Below are positions 43,173-51,502 of a stretch of DNA of 64,000 nt, in pieces. The position numbers were made by a program, and so were the translations under genes. Each line of letters opens with the position of its first letter. The stretch's first letter is position 1. A model generated the notes under the pieces. The model did not search any database, was not told the DNA's origin, and was given only the letters and a program-made list of their open reading frames with translations. Source of the stretch: Stigmatella ashevillena (GTDB lineage: Bacteria > Myxococcota > Myxococcia > Myxococcales > Myxococcaceae); the NCBI RefSeq assembly GCF_028368975.1, contig NZ_JAQNDM010000002.1, positions 992,001 through 1,056,000 on the forward strand, given 5' to 3'.

Positions 43173-43985
43173 ATGAAGCCCTTCCGAATCACGCTTGTCG
43201 TCGCGGTGCTCATCCTGGCTGCCGTTGTCGCGGTCGAGTTCGTCCTGTCGGGACCGCCCGAGGTGCCGCTGCTGGCCGCGTCCGAAGGGGCCGCCGTCAC
43301 GCCCTCCGCCCCGCAGGCCCCTGCCCCTTCCCGGCCTCTGCCCAAGCCCCCCCCTGCCGCGGAGATCGCCCCTCCGGCCCTGCTCGCGGCCCCCGAGAAA
43401 CCTTATCTGCCCGAGGATGACGGGGAACATGGCGAGTTCACCACCTCGACGGACATCCTCAAGCAGCGCCTCTTCAAGCGCGAGCCCAAGCTGGCGCAGT
43501 TCGACTACTTCCGCGAGCACGTCCTGCTCGACTCCGTCAGCCGGGAGAGCTACCGCAAGCTGCTCTTGGACAAGGAGATGATCGCGCAGACGCGCGATGA
43601 CCTGTTGCACCCGAAAGACCCCAAGGACACGACCGAGACCAACGTCAAGCGCTTGATGCAGATCGACTACCTGCGCGAGGGCATGAGCTGGAAGGAGAAC
43701 CCGGAGGGCGACCACCTGCTCGCCACGGTGGAGGCCATCATCCTAGAGGACTCCTTCACGGAGCAGATGAACCCCGGCGTCAAACGCTCCCTCGCCGCGA
43801 CCAAGATGGAACTGTACGAGCTGCTCTCCAACCGCGACCCCGCCCGCGCGATGGCGCTGGTGGACAAGGCCCGGGGAACCCGTCTGGAGAAAATGCTCCA
43901 GTACTTCGCTGAGCACAACCAGCGCCGCCTGGCCAAGGAGCGCGAGCTGAGCTTGCAGGCGCAAACATCCAACCCCAAGCCATAG
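43173..43985 (+). CDS. Membrane-anchored Pro-rich/helical protein, unknown
   Basis: A 270-residue protein from the ATG at 43173; the frame opens at 43125 but the start adopted gives MKPFRITLVVAVLILAAVVA, a signal anchor. A Pro/Ala-rich spacer (about 30-85) precedes an all-helical domain with many charged residues (STDILKQRLFKREPKLAQFD, ESYRKLLLDKEMIAQ, AMALVDKARGTRLEKMLQYF). It is probably periplasmic and tethered to the inner membrane. No family recognised. It sits between the Hint gene and the first propeller lipoprotein, 14 bases before the latter, so it is likely part of the same unit. Confidence 0.62.
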   Translation: MKPFRITLVVAVLILAAVVAVEFVLSGPPEVPLLAASEGAAVTPSAPQAPAPSRPLPKPPPAAEIAPPALLAAPEKPYLPEDDGEHGEFTTSTDILKQRLFKREPKLAQFDYFREHVLLDSVSRESYRKLLLDKEMIAQTRDDLLHPKDPKDTTETNVKRLMQIDYLREGMSWKENPEGDHLLATVEAIILEDSFTEQMNPGVKRSLAATKMELYELLSNRDPARAMALVDKARGTRLEKMLQYFAEHNQRRLAKERELSLQAQTSNPKP

Positions 43986-43999
43986 TGGGAAGAGCGTTC

Positions 44000-45391
44000 A
44001 TGTCCGTCTTCATCTCCTTCAGAAACCTCCTGGCTGCCACCACGGTGGGCACGCTGGCGGTCGGCTGTAGCCCCGAGGATCTCCCTCAAACCCCCACCCG
44101 CAACGGCTTCGAATGGGCCACCCAGGGCTGGGATCTCATCGGCACCAACTTCGGAACGGGCCAGAGCGATGAGGCCACGGACCTCTGGGTCAACCCCTTC
44201 ACGGGCGCTGTCTATGTCTCAGGTTACGAGAACGGCTCGTTGGGACAGTCCTCGGTCGAACCCGCAGGCAGCGCGGACGGCCTGATCATCTCTTTCTCCT
44301 CGAACCTGGTCCAGGACAAGATCCTCAAGTTCAACAGCCTCGATGGGAAGGCGGAGGTCATCGAGGCGATCAGCGCCAAGCCCGTTCAAGGACAGGATCA
44401 GTTTGATCTGTACTTCGCGGGGCGGACCACGGGCAAATTCAACAGCTCGACCCCCAACGCCGGCCAGTTCGACACCTTCGTGGGCTGGACCAACCGCAGG
44501 CTCAGCTCGCAGAAAATCTTCCAGTTTGGCACGGAGCGTCCACAGCACCCGCGGCGGCTGGCGCTCGATGGCGCGGGAGGGATCGTCGTCTCCGGGTACG
44601 ACGATATCTACGTCCCCACCAACTACGTGGAGGCTTGGGAAGATCCGTTCGTCATGAAGTTGCAGCGCACGAACGACACCCTGACCGCGGCCGCCGGGTG
44701 GCCGGTCCAGTTCTCCACCGTCTACACAGACTTGCTGCCTGGCATGGCGATGAAGGCCGAAGTGAATGCTCCCATCTATGTCACGGGAGCCAACGCCGCC
44801 GGCAACGGCCGCGGCATGTTCGTGAAGAAGATCCGGCCCGACGGCTTCATCGAATGGACTGCCCAGCAGTCTCCCATTTCCCTGGACATGGGGGCGGCGC
44901 TCCATGTGCTGCCAGACAACACCGTGCTCTTCGCCGGCTCCAGCTATGCGGACTTCGGGCAGGGCACCATCGGCGAGCAAGACGTGGTGGTGCGTCGGCT
45001 GAGTCCGGACAACGGCGGGCAGCCGCTCTGGACCAGGACGTATGGCACCACAAGCTCCGAGTGGGTCACGGACCTGACCGTCGACACGAACGGCAACATC
45101 TACGTGGTCGGCCAGACGCTGGGCTCGTTTGATCCCAACATCCCGCCCAACCAGGAGGAGAGCGACATCTTCCTGCTCAAGCTGGCGCCCGATGGAAGCT
45201 CGCCGCAGTACTTCCAGATCGGCTCACCGGGAGACGACTACCCCTCCTCCGTCGCGGTGAATGCGAACGGCGACATCTACGTGGCGGGCTACACCACGGG
45301 CACTCTCTTCACGGGCAAGCCGCACAAGGGAGGCCGCGATGGCTTCGTGTTCCGCGTGACGCCTCCTGGATTCGGAACGGGCTCCTTCTAG
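44000..45391 (+). CDS. SBBP beta-propeller lipoprotein 1
   Basis: A 463-residue lipoprotein from the ATG at 44000, with GGAAGAG upstream and lipobox LAVGC. The mature part is a beta-propeller of SBBP type with repeated phrases VNPFTGAVYVSGYENGSLGQ, VDTNGNIYVVGQTLGS and VNANGDIYVAGYTTGTLF, in which the core NGNIYVVGQT recurs. The segment DDIYVPTNYVEAWEDPFV is shared almost exactly with the next gene, so the two are paralogues (tandem duplication). Expected at the outer membrane or surface. Confidence 0.8.
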   Translation: MSVFISFRNLLAATTVGTLAVGCSPEDLPQTPTRNGFEWATQGWDLIGTNFGTGQSDEATDLWVNPFTGAVYVSGYENGSLGQSSVEPAGSADGLIISFSSNLVQDKILKFNSLDGKAEVIEAISAKPVQGQDQFDLYFAGRTTGKFNSSTPNAGQFDTFVGWTNRRLSSQKIFQFGTERPQHPRRLALDGAGGIVVSGYDDIYVPTNYVEAWEDPFVMKLQRTNDTLTAAAGWPVQFSTVYTDLLPGMAMKAEVNAPIYVTGANAAGNGRGMFVKKIRPDGFIEWTAQQSPISLDMGAALHVLPDNTVLFAGSSYADFGQGTIGEQDVVVRRLSPDNGGQPLWTRTYGTTSSEWVTDLTVDTNGNIYVVGQTLGSFDPNIPPNQEESDIFLLKLAPDGSSPQYFQIGSPGDDYPSSVAVNANGDIYVAGYTTGTLFTGKPHKGGRDGFVFRVTPPGFGTGSF

Positions 45392-45460
45392 GCAAGGTCT
45401 GCCCGCAGTCACCTCCTGTTTCAGCACAGAACACGCAGCTCCCTTGGAGAAGCCCCGTCT

Positions 45461-47047
45461 ATGTCCCTGCGTCCGAGCGTGGTGCTCCTGGTGTCTGCCC
45501 TGATGCTGGCGGCCTGTGATGAGACCCCGCCAGATGGGGGGACGCCCGACAGCGGGGTCATCACGCCAGATGGGGGAGAGGACGGCGGCCTTCCAGCGGA
45601 TGGTGGCACGCCCGAGGACGGCGGCCTCCCAGCGGATGGTGGCACGCCCGAGGACGGTGGCACACCGGAAGATGGCGGGACGCCCGAGGACGGTGGCACA
45701 CCAGAAGATGGCGGCACACCCGACGGTGGAGGTACGCCTCACTGTGTCGTCCCACCCGCAGGGTGGATCAACGGGGGGGTGATGTGGGGAACGGCGCGCA
45801 GCGATGAAGTCCTGGACGTGGTCATTGACAGCGAAGCGAATGTCTTTGTCGCAGGTTATGAGAATGGCATCACGGGACAGACCAACATCGATCCCTCCGG
45901 AGACGCCCGCGCGGTCCTCTTGAAGCTCGCGCCAAGTACCTCCGGGCTGGTGCCGGCCTGGACGAAGGTGTTCGATACCGCAGGAACGGACACCCTCGAA
46001 GCGCTCGCCTTCCACCCGGATACCGGCAAGCTGTACTTCACGGGCCGCACCACCGGCGCCTTCCCAGGCTTCACCCACCAGGGCCAGCAGGATCTCTTCC
46101 TGGGTGGGCCGACCAGCGCCTCGGACCTCGAGGTTCTCTACCAGGGAGGCTCGGAGACGCCCCAGCACCCGCGCCGACTCCACTTCGATGCCGCGCGGGA
46201 CATCGTCGTTAGTGGGTTCGACGACATCTACATCCCAACCAACTACGTCGATAGGTGGGAGGATCCCTTCGTCGCCAAGCTGCGCCGGGAAGGAGACGCG
46301 TTCTCGGTGCAGTGGTGGTGGCAGTTCAATACCGTCCACACCGATATGTTGGGAGGGGCAGCGGTCGATTCCCGAGACTCGTCGTCCATCTACATCACGG
46401 GCGTCAACGCCGCCGGTGCTCAGCGAGGCACCTTCGCACAAAAGATCGACACGACCGGCCAGAGCCTGTGGTTCCAGCGCCAGTCACCCGTTGGCATCGA
46501 CATGATGCAGGCGGCGGAATTCCTGCCGGACGGACACGTGGCCATCGCGGGCTCAACCTTCGCCTTGCTGGGCGATCAGTCCTATGGCCAGCAGGACATC
46601 GTTGTCAGGAAGTTGGACGCCGCGACCGGCGCGCCCCTCTGGACGTTCCAGTTTGGCTCCGAAGAGTCTGACTGGGTCACGGACCTGGCGGTGGATGCCC
46701 AGGGCAACCTCTTCGTGGTGGGACAGACGCCCATGGCGCTGCGTGAAGGCTACGAGAGCATGGGAGAGATGGATGTATTCCTGGTGAAGCTGAGCCCGGA
46801 AGGAAGACTGCTCAATGTCTTCCAGTGGGGCAGCGCCGGAGAGGACTATCCCTCCACCGTGGCCGTCGATGCATGTGGAGAGGCTGTCATCGGTGGCTTT
46901 ACGACCGGTGACCTCTTCGGCCAAGTCCAAGGGGCCCGGGATGCCTTCCTCGTCACCACCGCACCCGCCGCACCCGCTCCTGGCGGCGCGCAAAGGATGC
47001 CAATCCTTCCCCGAGAGGCAGGATGGTGTGGGGGCGCGCTGCCCTAG
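45461..47047 (+). CDS. SBBP beta-propeller lipoprotein 2 with Gly-Gly-Thr-Pro-Glu-Asp linker
   Basis: A 528-residue paralogue of the previous gene. The signal peptide ends in MLAAC. Residues about 24-92 are a repetitive Pro/Gly/Asp linker built from GGTPED and GGLPAD units. The propeller follows with ANVFVAGYENGITGQT, DDIYIPTNYVDRWEDPFV and AQGNLFVVGQTPMA. The linker probably holds the propeller away from the membrane and is the main difference from the paralogue. A C-terminal Pro/Ala stretch follows the last blade. The gene is followed by Hint protein 2 after 108 bases. Confidence 0.8.
   Translation: MSLRPSVVLLVSALMLAACDETPPDGGTPDSGVITPDGGEDGGLPADGGTPEDGGLPADGGTPEDGGTPEDGGTPEDGGTPEDGGTPDGGGTPHCVVPPAGWINGGVMWGTARSDEVLDVVIDSEANVFVAGYENGITGQTNIDPSGDARAVLLKLAPSTSGLVPAWTKVFDTAGTDTLEALAFHPDTGKLYFTGRTTGAFPGFTHQGQQDLFLGGPTSASDLEVLYQGGSETPQHPRRLHFDAARDIVVSGFDDIYIPTNYVDRWEDPFVAKLRREGDAFSVQWWWQFNTVHTDMLGGAAVDSRDSSSIYITGVNAAGAQRGTFAQKIDTTGQSLWFQRQSPVGIDMMQAAEFLPDGHVAIAGSTFALLGDQSYGQQDIVVRKLDAATGAPLWTFQFGSEESDWVTDLAVDAQGNLFVVGQTPMALREGYESMGEMDVFLVKLSPEGRLLNVFQWGSAGEDYPSTVAVDACGEAVIGGFTTGDLFGQVQGARDAFLVTTAPAAPAPGGAQRMPILPREAGWCGGALP
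45583..45738 (+). repeat. 18-base repeats encoding the GGTPED linker
   Basis: Tandem units of 18 bases of the form GGTGGCACGCCCGAGGAC, partly alternating with a GGCCTYCCAGCGGAT variant, encode the hexapeptide linker of the lipoprotein. The near identity of units suggests length variation by slippage. Confidence 0.85.
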
Positions 47048-47066
47048 ATTGCAGGCAACATTTTCT

Positions 47067-47103
47067 CTCCCAGTGAAAAACACCCTATGCAAGTGTTTGG
47101 GAG
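47067..47103 (+). promoter_or_regulatory. Inverted repeat upstream of Hint protein 2
   Basis: CTCCCA pairs with TGGGAG, and inside it AACAC pairs with GTGTT, in an AT-rich stretch 53 bases before the ATG at 47156. No T run follows on the plus strand, so a protein-binding site or leader hairpin is more likely than a terminator. Confidence 0.35.
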
Positions 47104-47155
47104 ATCTCCAAAATAAAGTCCGTTTCCATAAGCAACCACCAGCAAGGAGTCTGAA

Positions 47156-48280
47156 ATGAAGGGTTTGTTCGGGGCATGCGCCACTTTGTTCGCAGCCGGT
47201 TTTCTGCTCCCCGGGCTTGCAGAAGCCCAGCCGATCCTCCAGCAGCGCTGCAACGCGGACAGCCTGGATCCCGCACAAGCAGAGCGGCGCCTGGCCTGGG
47301 CCCGCCGCTGCGGCTTGCTGACACACGTTGGGAGCACAGGGAACTGGTTCGACACCTACGTCCCCTCGGCGAACAACGCGGGAACCTTGAAGGACTACGC
47401 CGAGGACAACATCAACTACAACGGGGCCGGCCAGAACACCTACACCGGCCAGAGTGACATCTTCGAAATCAACTCCTCGCTCGTCTCCAAGCTCTACCAG
47501 AGCGGCCCTACCTCGCAGTTCACGGATGGCGATGGGTTCTTCCGCTGGGAGCGCCCCCTGGCCCGCAAGAAGGCACGCCCACTCTACCCGACCTTCGGCA
47601 ATATGGGCGACATCTACAACCCCAACAACAAGCAGCTGTTCCCCCACCCCAGCCAAGTGGTCGACGGCAGCCCGCTTAACTGCAACTTCTATCTCAACCA
47701 GGCCGGCACCCTCTCGGCGGCGGGCAATAACTTCTTCGTCAACGGCTACTGCGAGGCGTCGTGCTACACGCCCGAGCAGAAGATCCGCTTCCCCGAGGGA
47801 GATGTCGCCATCGTTGAAGCCGTCGCAGGCATGAAGAAGAACGTCGTGACGCTGACGCCGGAGTCCAGCCTCGACGCCATCGCGCTGCAGACGAACAAGA
47901 CCTACAGCTACACGGCGGAGTTCCGCGACACCGAGCACCCGATCGTGAACCTGCTGATGGCCTCGGGTGGCAAGCTGACCGTGACGAAGGAGCACCCCCT
48001 CATCAACAGCGAGGGCCGCCTGGTCGCCGCGCAGACGGTCAAGGTGGGCGATGAGCTGGTCAAGGTGGACGGCTCGTTCGATCCGGTCGTGAGGGTGGAG
48101 CACACGACGCACTTCGGCAAGGTGTACAACCTGCGGCCGGACACCGACGACCGCGTCTCCAACATCCTGGTGGCGGAGGGCTACCTCGTGGGCTCGTCGC
48201 TCTTCCAGAACGACGAGGTCGGCTACGTCAACCGCATCATCCTCAACCGGCAGGTGGTGCCGGAATCGCTGATTCCGTGA
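47156..48280 (+). CDS. Secreted Hint-domain protein 2
   Basis: A 374-residue paralogue of the protein at 41972, with the same AAGGAGTC Shine-Dalgarno and a signal peptide ending LAEAQ. The RCAL-type module (about 25-200) has RCNADSLDPAQAERRLAWAR and LYPTFGNM. The Hint domain starts at Cys203 (EASCY); block B is Thr277 to His280 (VTKEHPLIN), followed by QTVKVGDELVKVDGS, GKVYNLRP and ILVAEGYLVGS. There is no terminal His-Asn, as in paralogue 1. The two proteins are much more alike in the Hint part than in the N-terminal module. Self-processing is expected from the motif set, but the product of cleavage is unknown. Confidence 0.82.
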   Translation: MKGLFGACATLFAAGFLLPGLAEAQPILQQRCNADSLDPAQAERRLAWARRCGLLTHVGSTGNWFDTYVPSANNAGTLKDYAEDNINYNGAGQNTYTGQSDIFEINSSLVSKLYQSGPTSQFTDGDGFFRWERPLARKKARPLYPTFGNMGDIYNPNNKQLFPHPSQVVDGSPLNCNFYLNQAGTLSAAGNNFFVNGYCEASCYTPEQKIRFPEGDVAIVEAVAGMKKNVVTLTPESSLDAIALQTNKTYSYTAEFRDTEHPIVNLLMASGGKLTVTKEHPLINSEGRLVAAQTVKVGDELVKVDGSFDPVVRVEHTTHFGKVYNLRPDTDDRVSNILVAEGYLVGSSLFQNDEVGYVNRIILNRQVVPESLIP

Positions 48281-48357
48281 GCACTGCGTCAGCACCGGGC
48301 CCCCGGGCTGGATAGAAAGCCCCGAAGCGCCTGATGGCGCCCGGGGCCTTGCTCCCG

Positions 48358-48388
48358 TCTCCCGGAAAGCAGCGTCCTTTCCGGGAGA
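48358..48388 (+). terminator. Intrinsic-type terminator after Hint protein 2
   Basis: TCTCCCGGAAAG pairs perfectly with CTTTCCGGGAGA around a seven-base loop. It is the second of two hairpins after the stop; the first (about 48319-48347) pairs GCCCCG with CGGGGC. No long T run directly follows. Confidence 0.6.
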
Positions 48389-48441
48389 TGAGGCGGCCAT
48401 TTTGCATTACGCTAGGGGCTTCACCCGGAGCCCCTTCTTCA

Positions 48442-49275
48442 ATGCTCGAACGCACCATCGCTTTTCTCGGAGCCGGCAACATGGCGGAAGCCCTCATCAA
48501 GGGCCTCCTGCGCTCCGGCACCGCCCGCCCAGACGCCGTCATCGCCACGGGCCGCCGCGCCGACCGTTTGCAGGGACTCCAGAGCACCTACGGCGTGCGC
48601 ACCCTGACAGACAATGTGGCCGCCGCCCGGGAAGCGGGCATCATCGTGCTCTCCGTCAAGCCGCAGGCCATGGACAAGCTGCTCGTCCAGGTGGCGCCCG
48701 TGCTGGACTCGAGCAAGCTGGTCATCTCCGTCGCCGCGGGCGTCCCCATCGCCGCGCTGGAGCGGCGGCTGGGGGCCGGGGCTCGCATCGTCCGCACCAT
48801 GCCCAACACCCCCTCCCTGGTCGGCGCGGGCGCCTGCGCCCTGGCCCGGGGCGAGCATGCCAGCGAGGAGGATCTCGCCGTGGCCAGCCGCATCTTCCAG
48901 GCCGTGGGCACCACCACCGTGGTGGATGAAAACCTGCTGGACGCGGTGACGGGGCTGTCCGGCAGCGGACCCGCCTACATCTTCCTGGTCATCGAAGCGC
49001 TCTCGGATGCGGGGGTGAAAGTGGGCCTTCCCCGTTACACCGCCCTCAAGCTCGCCGCGCAGACGGTACTCGGCAGCGCCCAGCTGCTCATCGAGACCAA
49101 CGCCCACCCCGGCCAGCTCAAGGACCAAGTGACAAGCCCCGGAGGCACCGCGATCGCTGGCTTGCATACCCTGGAAGCAGGCGGGCTGCGCACCACCCTC
49201 ATCAACGCGGTGGAGGCCGCCACCCGCCGCGCCAAGGAGCTGGGAGAGCAGTTCCTGGAGAAGTCCGAGCGCTGA
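48442..49275 (+). CDS. proC: Pyrroline-5-carboxylate reductase
   Basis: A 277-residue enzyme of proline synthesis (NAD(P)H reduction of pyrroline-5-carboxylate). The Rossmann motif is IAFLGAGNMAEALIKGLL directly after the start; the C-terminal dimerisation domain has DAVTGLSGSGPAYIF and VTSPGGTAIAGLHTLE. The true start is 48442 (MLERTI), not the in-frame ATG at 48334, which precedes the terminator region. It begins a plus-strand cluster with divIVA, a DUF167 gene and a peptidase. Confidence 0.95.
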   Translation: MLERTIAFLGAGNMAEALIKGLLRSGTARPDAVIATGRRADRLQGLQSTYGVRTLTDNVAAAREAGIIVLSVKPQAMDKLLVQVAPVLDSSKLVISVAAGVPIAALERRLGAGARIVRTMPNTPSLVGAGACALARGEHASEEDLAVASRIFQAVGTTTVVDENLLDAVTGLSGSGPAYIFLVIEALSDAGVKVGLPRYTALKLAAQTVLGSAQLLIETNAHPGQLKDQVTSPGGTAIAGLHTLEAGGLRTTLINAVEAATRRAKELGEQFLEKSER

Positions 49276-49291
49276 CCTATAATCGGCGCCC

Positions 49292-49819
49292 ATGAAGATC
49301 ACCCCGCTCGACATCCGGCAGAAGCGGTTTGACACCGCCGTCCGTGGCTTCTCCCGCCGTGAGGTGGAGGCCTACCTGGAGCTGCTGGCCGGAGAGTTCG
49401 AGGAGGTGGTGAAGGAGAACATCTCCCTCAAGGAAGAGCTCCGGCGCGCCCAGCTGCGCATCGAGCAGTACCAGGAGCGCGAGCGCACCCTCCAGGAGAC
49501 GATGGTCACCGCCCAGCGCATCAGCGAGGACCTGAAGTCCGCCGCCAAGAAAGAGGCGGAGATCATCATCGCGGACGCCGAGCACCAAGCGGAGAAGATT
49601 GTCCACGGCGCCCACCAGAAGCTCGTCCAGGTGGTGGAGGACATCAACGAGCTCAAGCGCCAGCGCACCCAGTTCGAATCCCAGGTGCGCTCGGTGGTGG
49701 AGGCCCACCGCAAGCTGCTGGAGACCTTCAGCGGCCCCAGCTTCGCGGACCGCGACTACGCCCGTGTCGAGGACAACGTGGCCTACCTCTCGCAGAAGAA
49801 AGCCACCCACGGCGAGTAG
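49292..49819 (+). CDS. divIVA: DivIVA domain coiled-coil protein
   Basis: A 175-residue protein with the N-terminal DivIVA membrane-curvature motif (ITPLDIRQKRFDTAVRGFSR, then EVEAYLELL) and a long coiled coil (about 35-150). In other bacteria it marks cell poles or septa and recruits division or wall enzymes. It follows proC by 16 bases, an arrangement also common in Gram-positive bacteria. Confidence 0.9.
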   Translation: MKITPLDIRQKRFDTAVRGFSRREVEAYLELLAGEFEEVVKENISLKEELRRAQLRIEQYQERERTLQETMVTAQRISEDLKSAAKKEAEIIIADAEHQAEKIVHGAHQKLVQVVEDINELKRQRTQFESQVRSVVEAHRKLLETFSGPSFADRDYARVEDNVAYLSQKKATHGE

Positions 49820-49823
49820 GCCC

Positions 49824-50120
49824 GTGCCCACTTGGCTGAAAGTCCTGCCGGAGGGCGTGGAGCTGGCGGTGCTCGTCCAGCCCCGCGCCTCGCGCACCCG
49901 CGTGGTGGGCGAACATGACGGGATGCTGAAACTCCAGCTCGCCGCGCCCCCGGTGGATGGAGAAGCCAATGCAGCCCTGGTGGAATTTCTCGCCAAGCGC
50001 TTGGGCCTCCCCCGCCGTCAGGTGACGCTGGTGGCGGGTGACGCGGCGCGGCGCAAGCGGGTGTTTTTGGAGGGAGTTGATGCCGCACGGGTCGAGGCTG
50101 TTATGTCTCAGACCTCGTGA
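49824..50120 (+). CDS. DUF167 (YggU) family protein
   Basis: A 98-residue protein from a GTG four bases after the divIVA stop codon. The family signature is visible: VELAVLVQPRASRTRVVGEHDG, LKLQLAAPPVDGEANAALVEFLAKRLG, and VTLVAGDAARRKRV. Function of YggU is unknown; it is small, cytoplasmic and conserved. Its last four bases overlap the GTG start of the next gene, which indicates translational coupling. Confidence 0.88.
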   Translation: MPTWLKVLPEGVELAVLVQPRASRTRVVGEHDGMLKLQLAAPPVDGEANAALVEFLAKRLGLPRRQVTLVAGDAARRKRVFLEGVDAARVEAVMSQTS

Positions 50121-51244
50121 GTCCGCTGATGCGCTTGCTCCTCCTGATGTTCCTGCTGCTGTTGGCCCCCCGGGCTTCCGCCCAGGAGGGCAGTGTGAGT
50201 GCCCACGGCGTCGGTGAGCCCGCCCTGCTGCCCACCTCCCGCCCGGAGCAGGTGGCGGGCGAGATCGCCACCCCGCGCTTCCGCCTCCTTTATACGCAAG
50301 CCTCGGAAGGAACCGCCCGGGCCCTCTCGGAGAACATCGAGGCGGTGCGCGAGTCCTTCGTGAAGGTGCTCGGACGGGACTGGCCGGGCACCACGGAGAT
50401 CCGCATCGGCCTGGGCCGAGAGGAGTACGAGGCCTTGGCGCTGCCGGGAGGCCAGCCACCGGGTTGGGCCGTGGCGCTCGCCTACCCCACCCATGGCATC
50501 ATCCTGCTGGAGGCACGCAGCCTCAACACCCCGGAGGGGCCGGTGACGCTGCGCCACGAGCTGGCCCACGTGGCCCTGGGACAGATTGGTGGCACCTGGC
50601 CCCGCTGGTTCCAGGAGGGCATGGCCCAGCACCTCACCGGGGAGCGCATTGCCCTCACGCACTATGCGGCCATCTTCCGGGCCGTGGCCCAGCAGCGCGT
50701 CTTCGAGTTCGAGGATCTCGCCCAGGGGTGGCCCGACATGCGCTCGGATGTGGAGATTGCCTACGCCCAGAGCGCGGACTTCGTGGCCTACCTCGCCTCG
50801 GTTCATGGGGCTCAGTCCATGAGCCATCTCCTCAACGCGGTGGCCGCGGGCGAGCCCTTCGAAAAGGCGTTCGGCAAGGCCTTCCACTCCTCGCTGACGG
50901 TGGAGGAGAACGCCTGGCGCGGGGGACTGGCCACGCGCTTCGGCTGGTTGCCACTGACCACCAGCATGCAGCTGGCGTGGATGGTGGCCCCCGCGCTCTG
51001 CGTGGTGGCCTACCTGCGCCGCCGCCAGCAGCAGGCCGCGCGCCTGGAGGCCATGTCTCAGGAAGAGGCGGCCGAGGATGCCGAAATGGAGCGCCTCGCC
51101 GCCGAGGCCGCCCTCCAGCAACAGCCTCCCGCTCAGGAAGGCATCCTCGTGCCCTGGCCCGCGCCCCTCTCCGAGGAACAGCGCGAGGCCATGGACGAGG
51201 AAGAGGCGCGAGACCCGAGTCTGCCCAAGCCCACGCTGCACTGA
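50117..51244 (+). CDS. Exported metallopeptidase (peptidase MA-like)
   Basis: A 375-residue protein with signal peptide MRLLLLMFLLLLAPRASAQ (start GTG at 50117 or ATG at 50129). The gluzincin zinc site is HELAHVALG, with the downstream Glu in WFQEGMAQHL. A C-terminal membrane helix (about 285-305) is followed by a charged cytoplasmic tail rich in Gln and Glu. It is probably a membrane-bound periplasmic peptidase; the substrate is unknown. The start overlaps the DUF167 gene by four bases. Confidence 0.82.
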   Translation: MSPLMRLLLLMFLLLLAPRASAQEGSVSAHGVGEPALLPTSRPEQVAGEIATPRFRLLYTQASEGTARALSENIEAVRESFVKVLGRDWPGTTEIRIGLGREEYEALALPGGQPPGWAVALAYPTHGIILLEARSLNTPEGPVTLRHELAHVALGQIGGTWPRWFQEGMAQHLTGERIALTHYAAIFRAVAQQRVFEFEDLAQGWPDMRSDVEIAYAQSADFVAYLASVHGAQSMSHLLNAVAAGEPFEKAFGKAFHSSLTVEENAWRGGLATRFGWLPLTTSMQLAWMVAPALCVVAYLRRRQQQAARLEAMSQEEAAEDAEMERLAAEAALQQQPPAQEGILVPWPAPLSEEQREAMDEEEARDPSLPKPTLH

Positions 51245-51453
51245 GCCTCGCTCCAACGTCGCTTCCTCTCCCAGCAGCCAGCCAGTCAGAGGGCTGTCAT
51301 GCGCCCCCCTCCCGTGCGCGCTCCCAGCCGCTGAAACCGCCTTCCCTTCCTTCGGACGTCCGACCGGAGAAATTACGGCCTGGAGGGCTCCCCTGGGTCT
51401 GACCCATCCGTCCAAAGCGCTGATTTTCTTGAGGCTTGGGAGTCCAAAGGCGC

Positions 51454-51468
51454 TGGCAAAGGACTTGC
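51454..51468 (+). promoter_or_regulatory. Sigma-54 (-24/-12) promoter
   Basis: TGGCAAAGGACTTGC matches the consensus TGGCAC-N5-TTGC with the exact 11-base spacing from GG to GC. Transcription would start near 51480, 23 bases before the ATG at 51503, with GGAGG at 51489 in between. This means activation by an enhancer-binding protein. Confidence 0.65.
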
Positions 51469-51502
51469 TCTGTCTGGGGGAGGAATGCGGAGGACACCAG
51501 AC

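Noticed and set aside
36968-48280. Horizontally acquired island for the secreted-protein region
   Set aside because: AT-rich segments are limited to upstream regions; the coding parts have the same GC and codon bias as the rest, and no integrase, tRNA or repeat borders are seen.
46553-48400. 615-codon minus-strand open frame
   Set aside because: Antisense to the second propeller lipoprotein and to Hint protein 2; the plus-strand genes have signal peptides and motifs.
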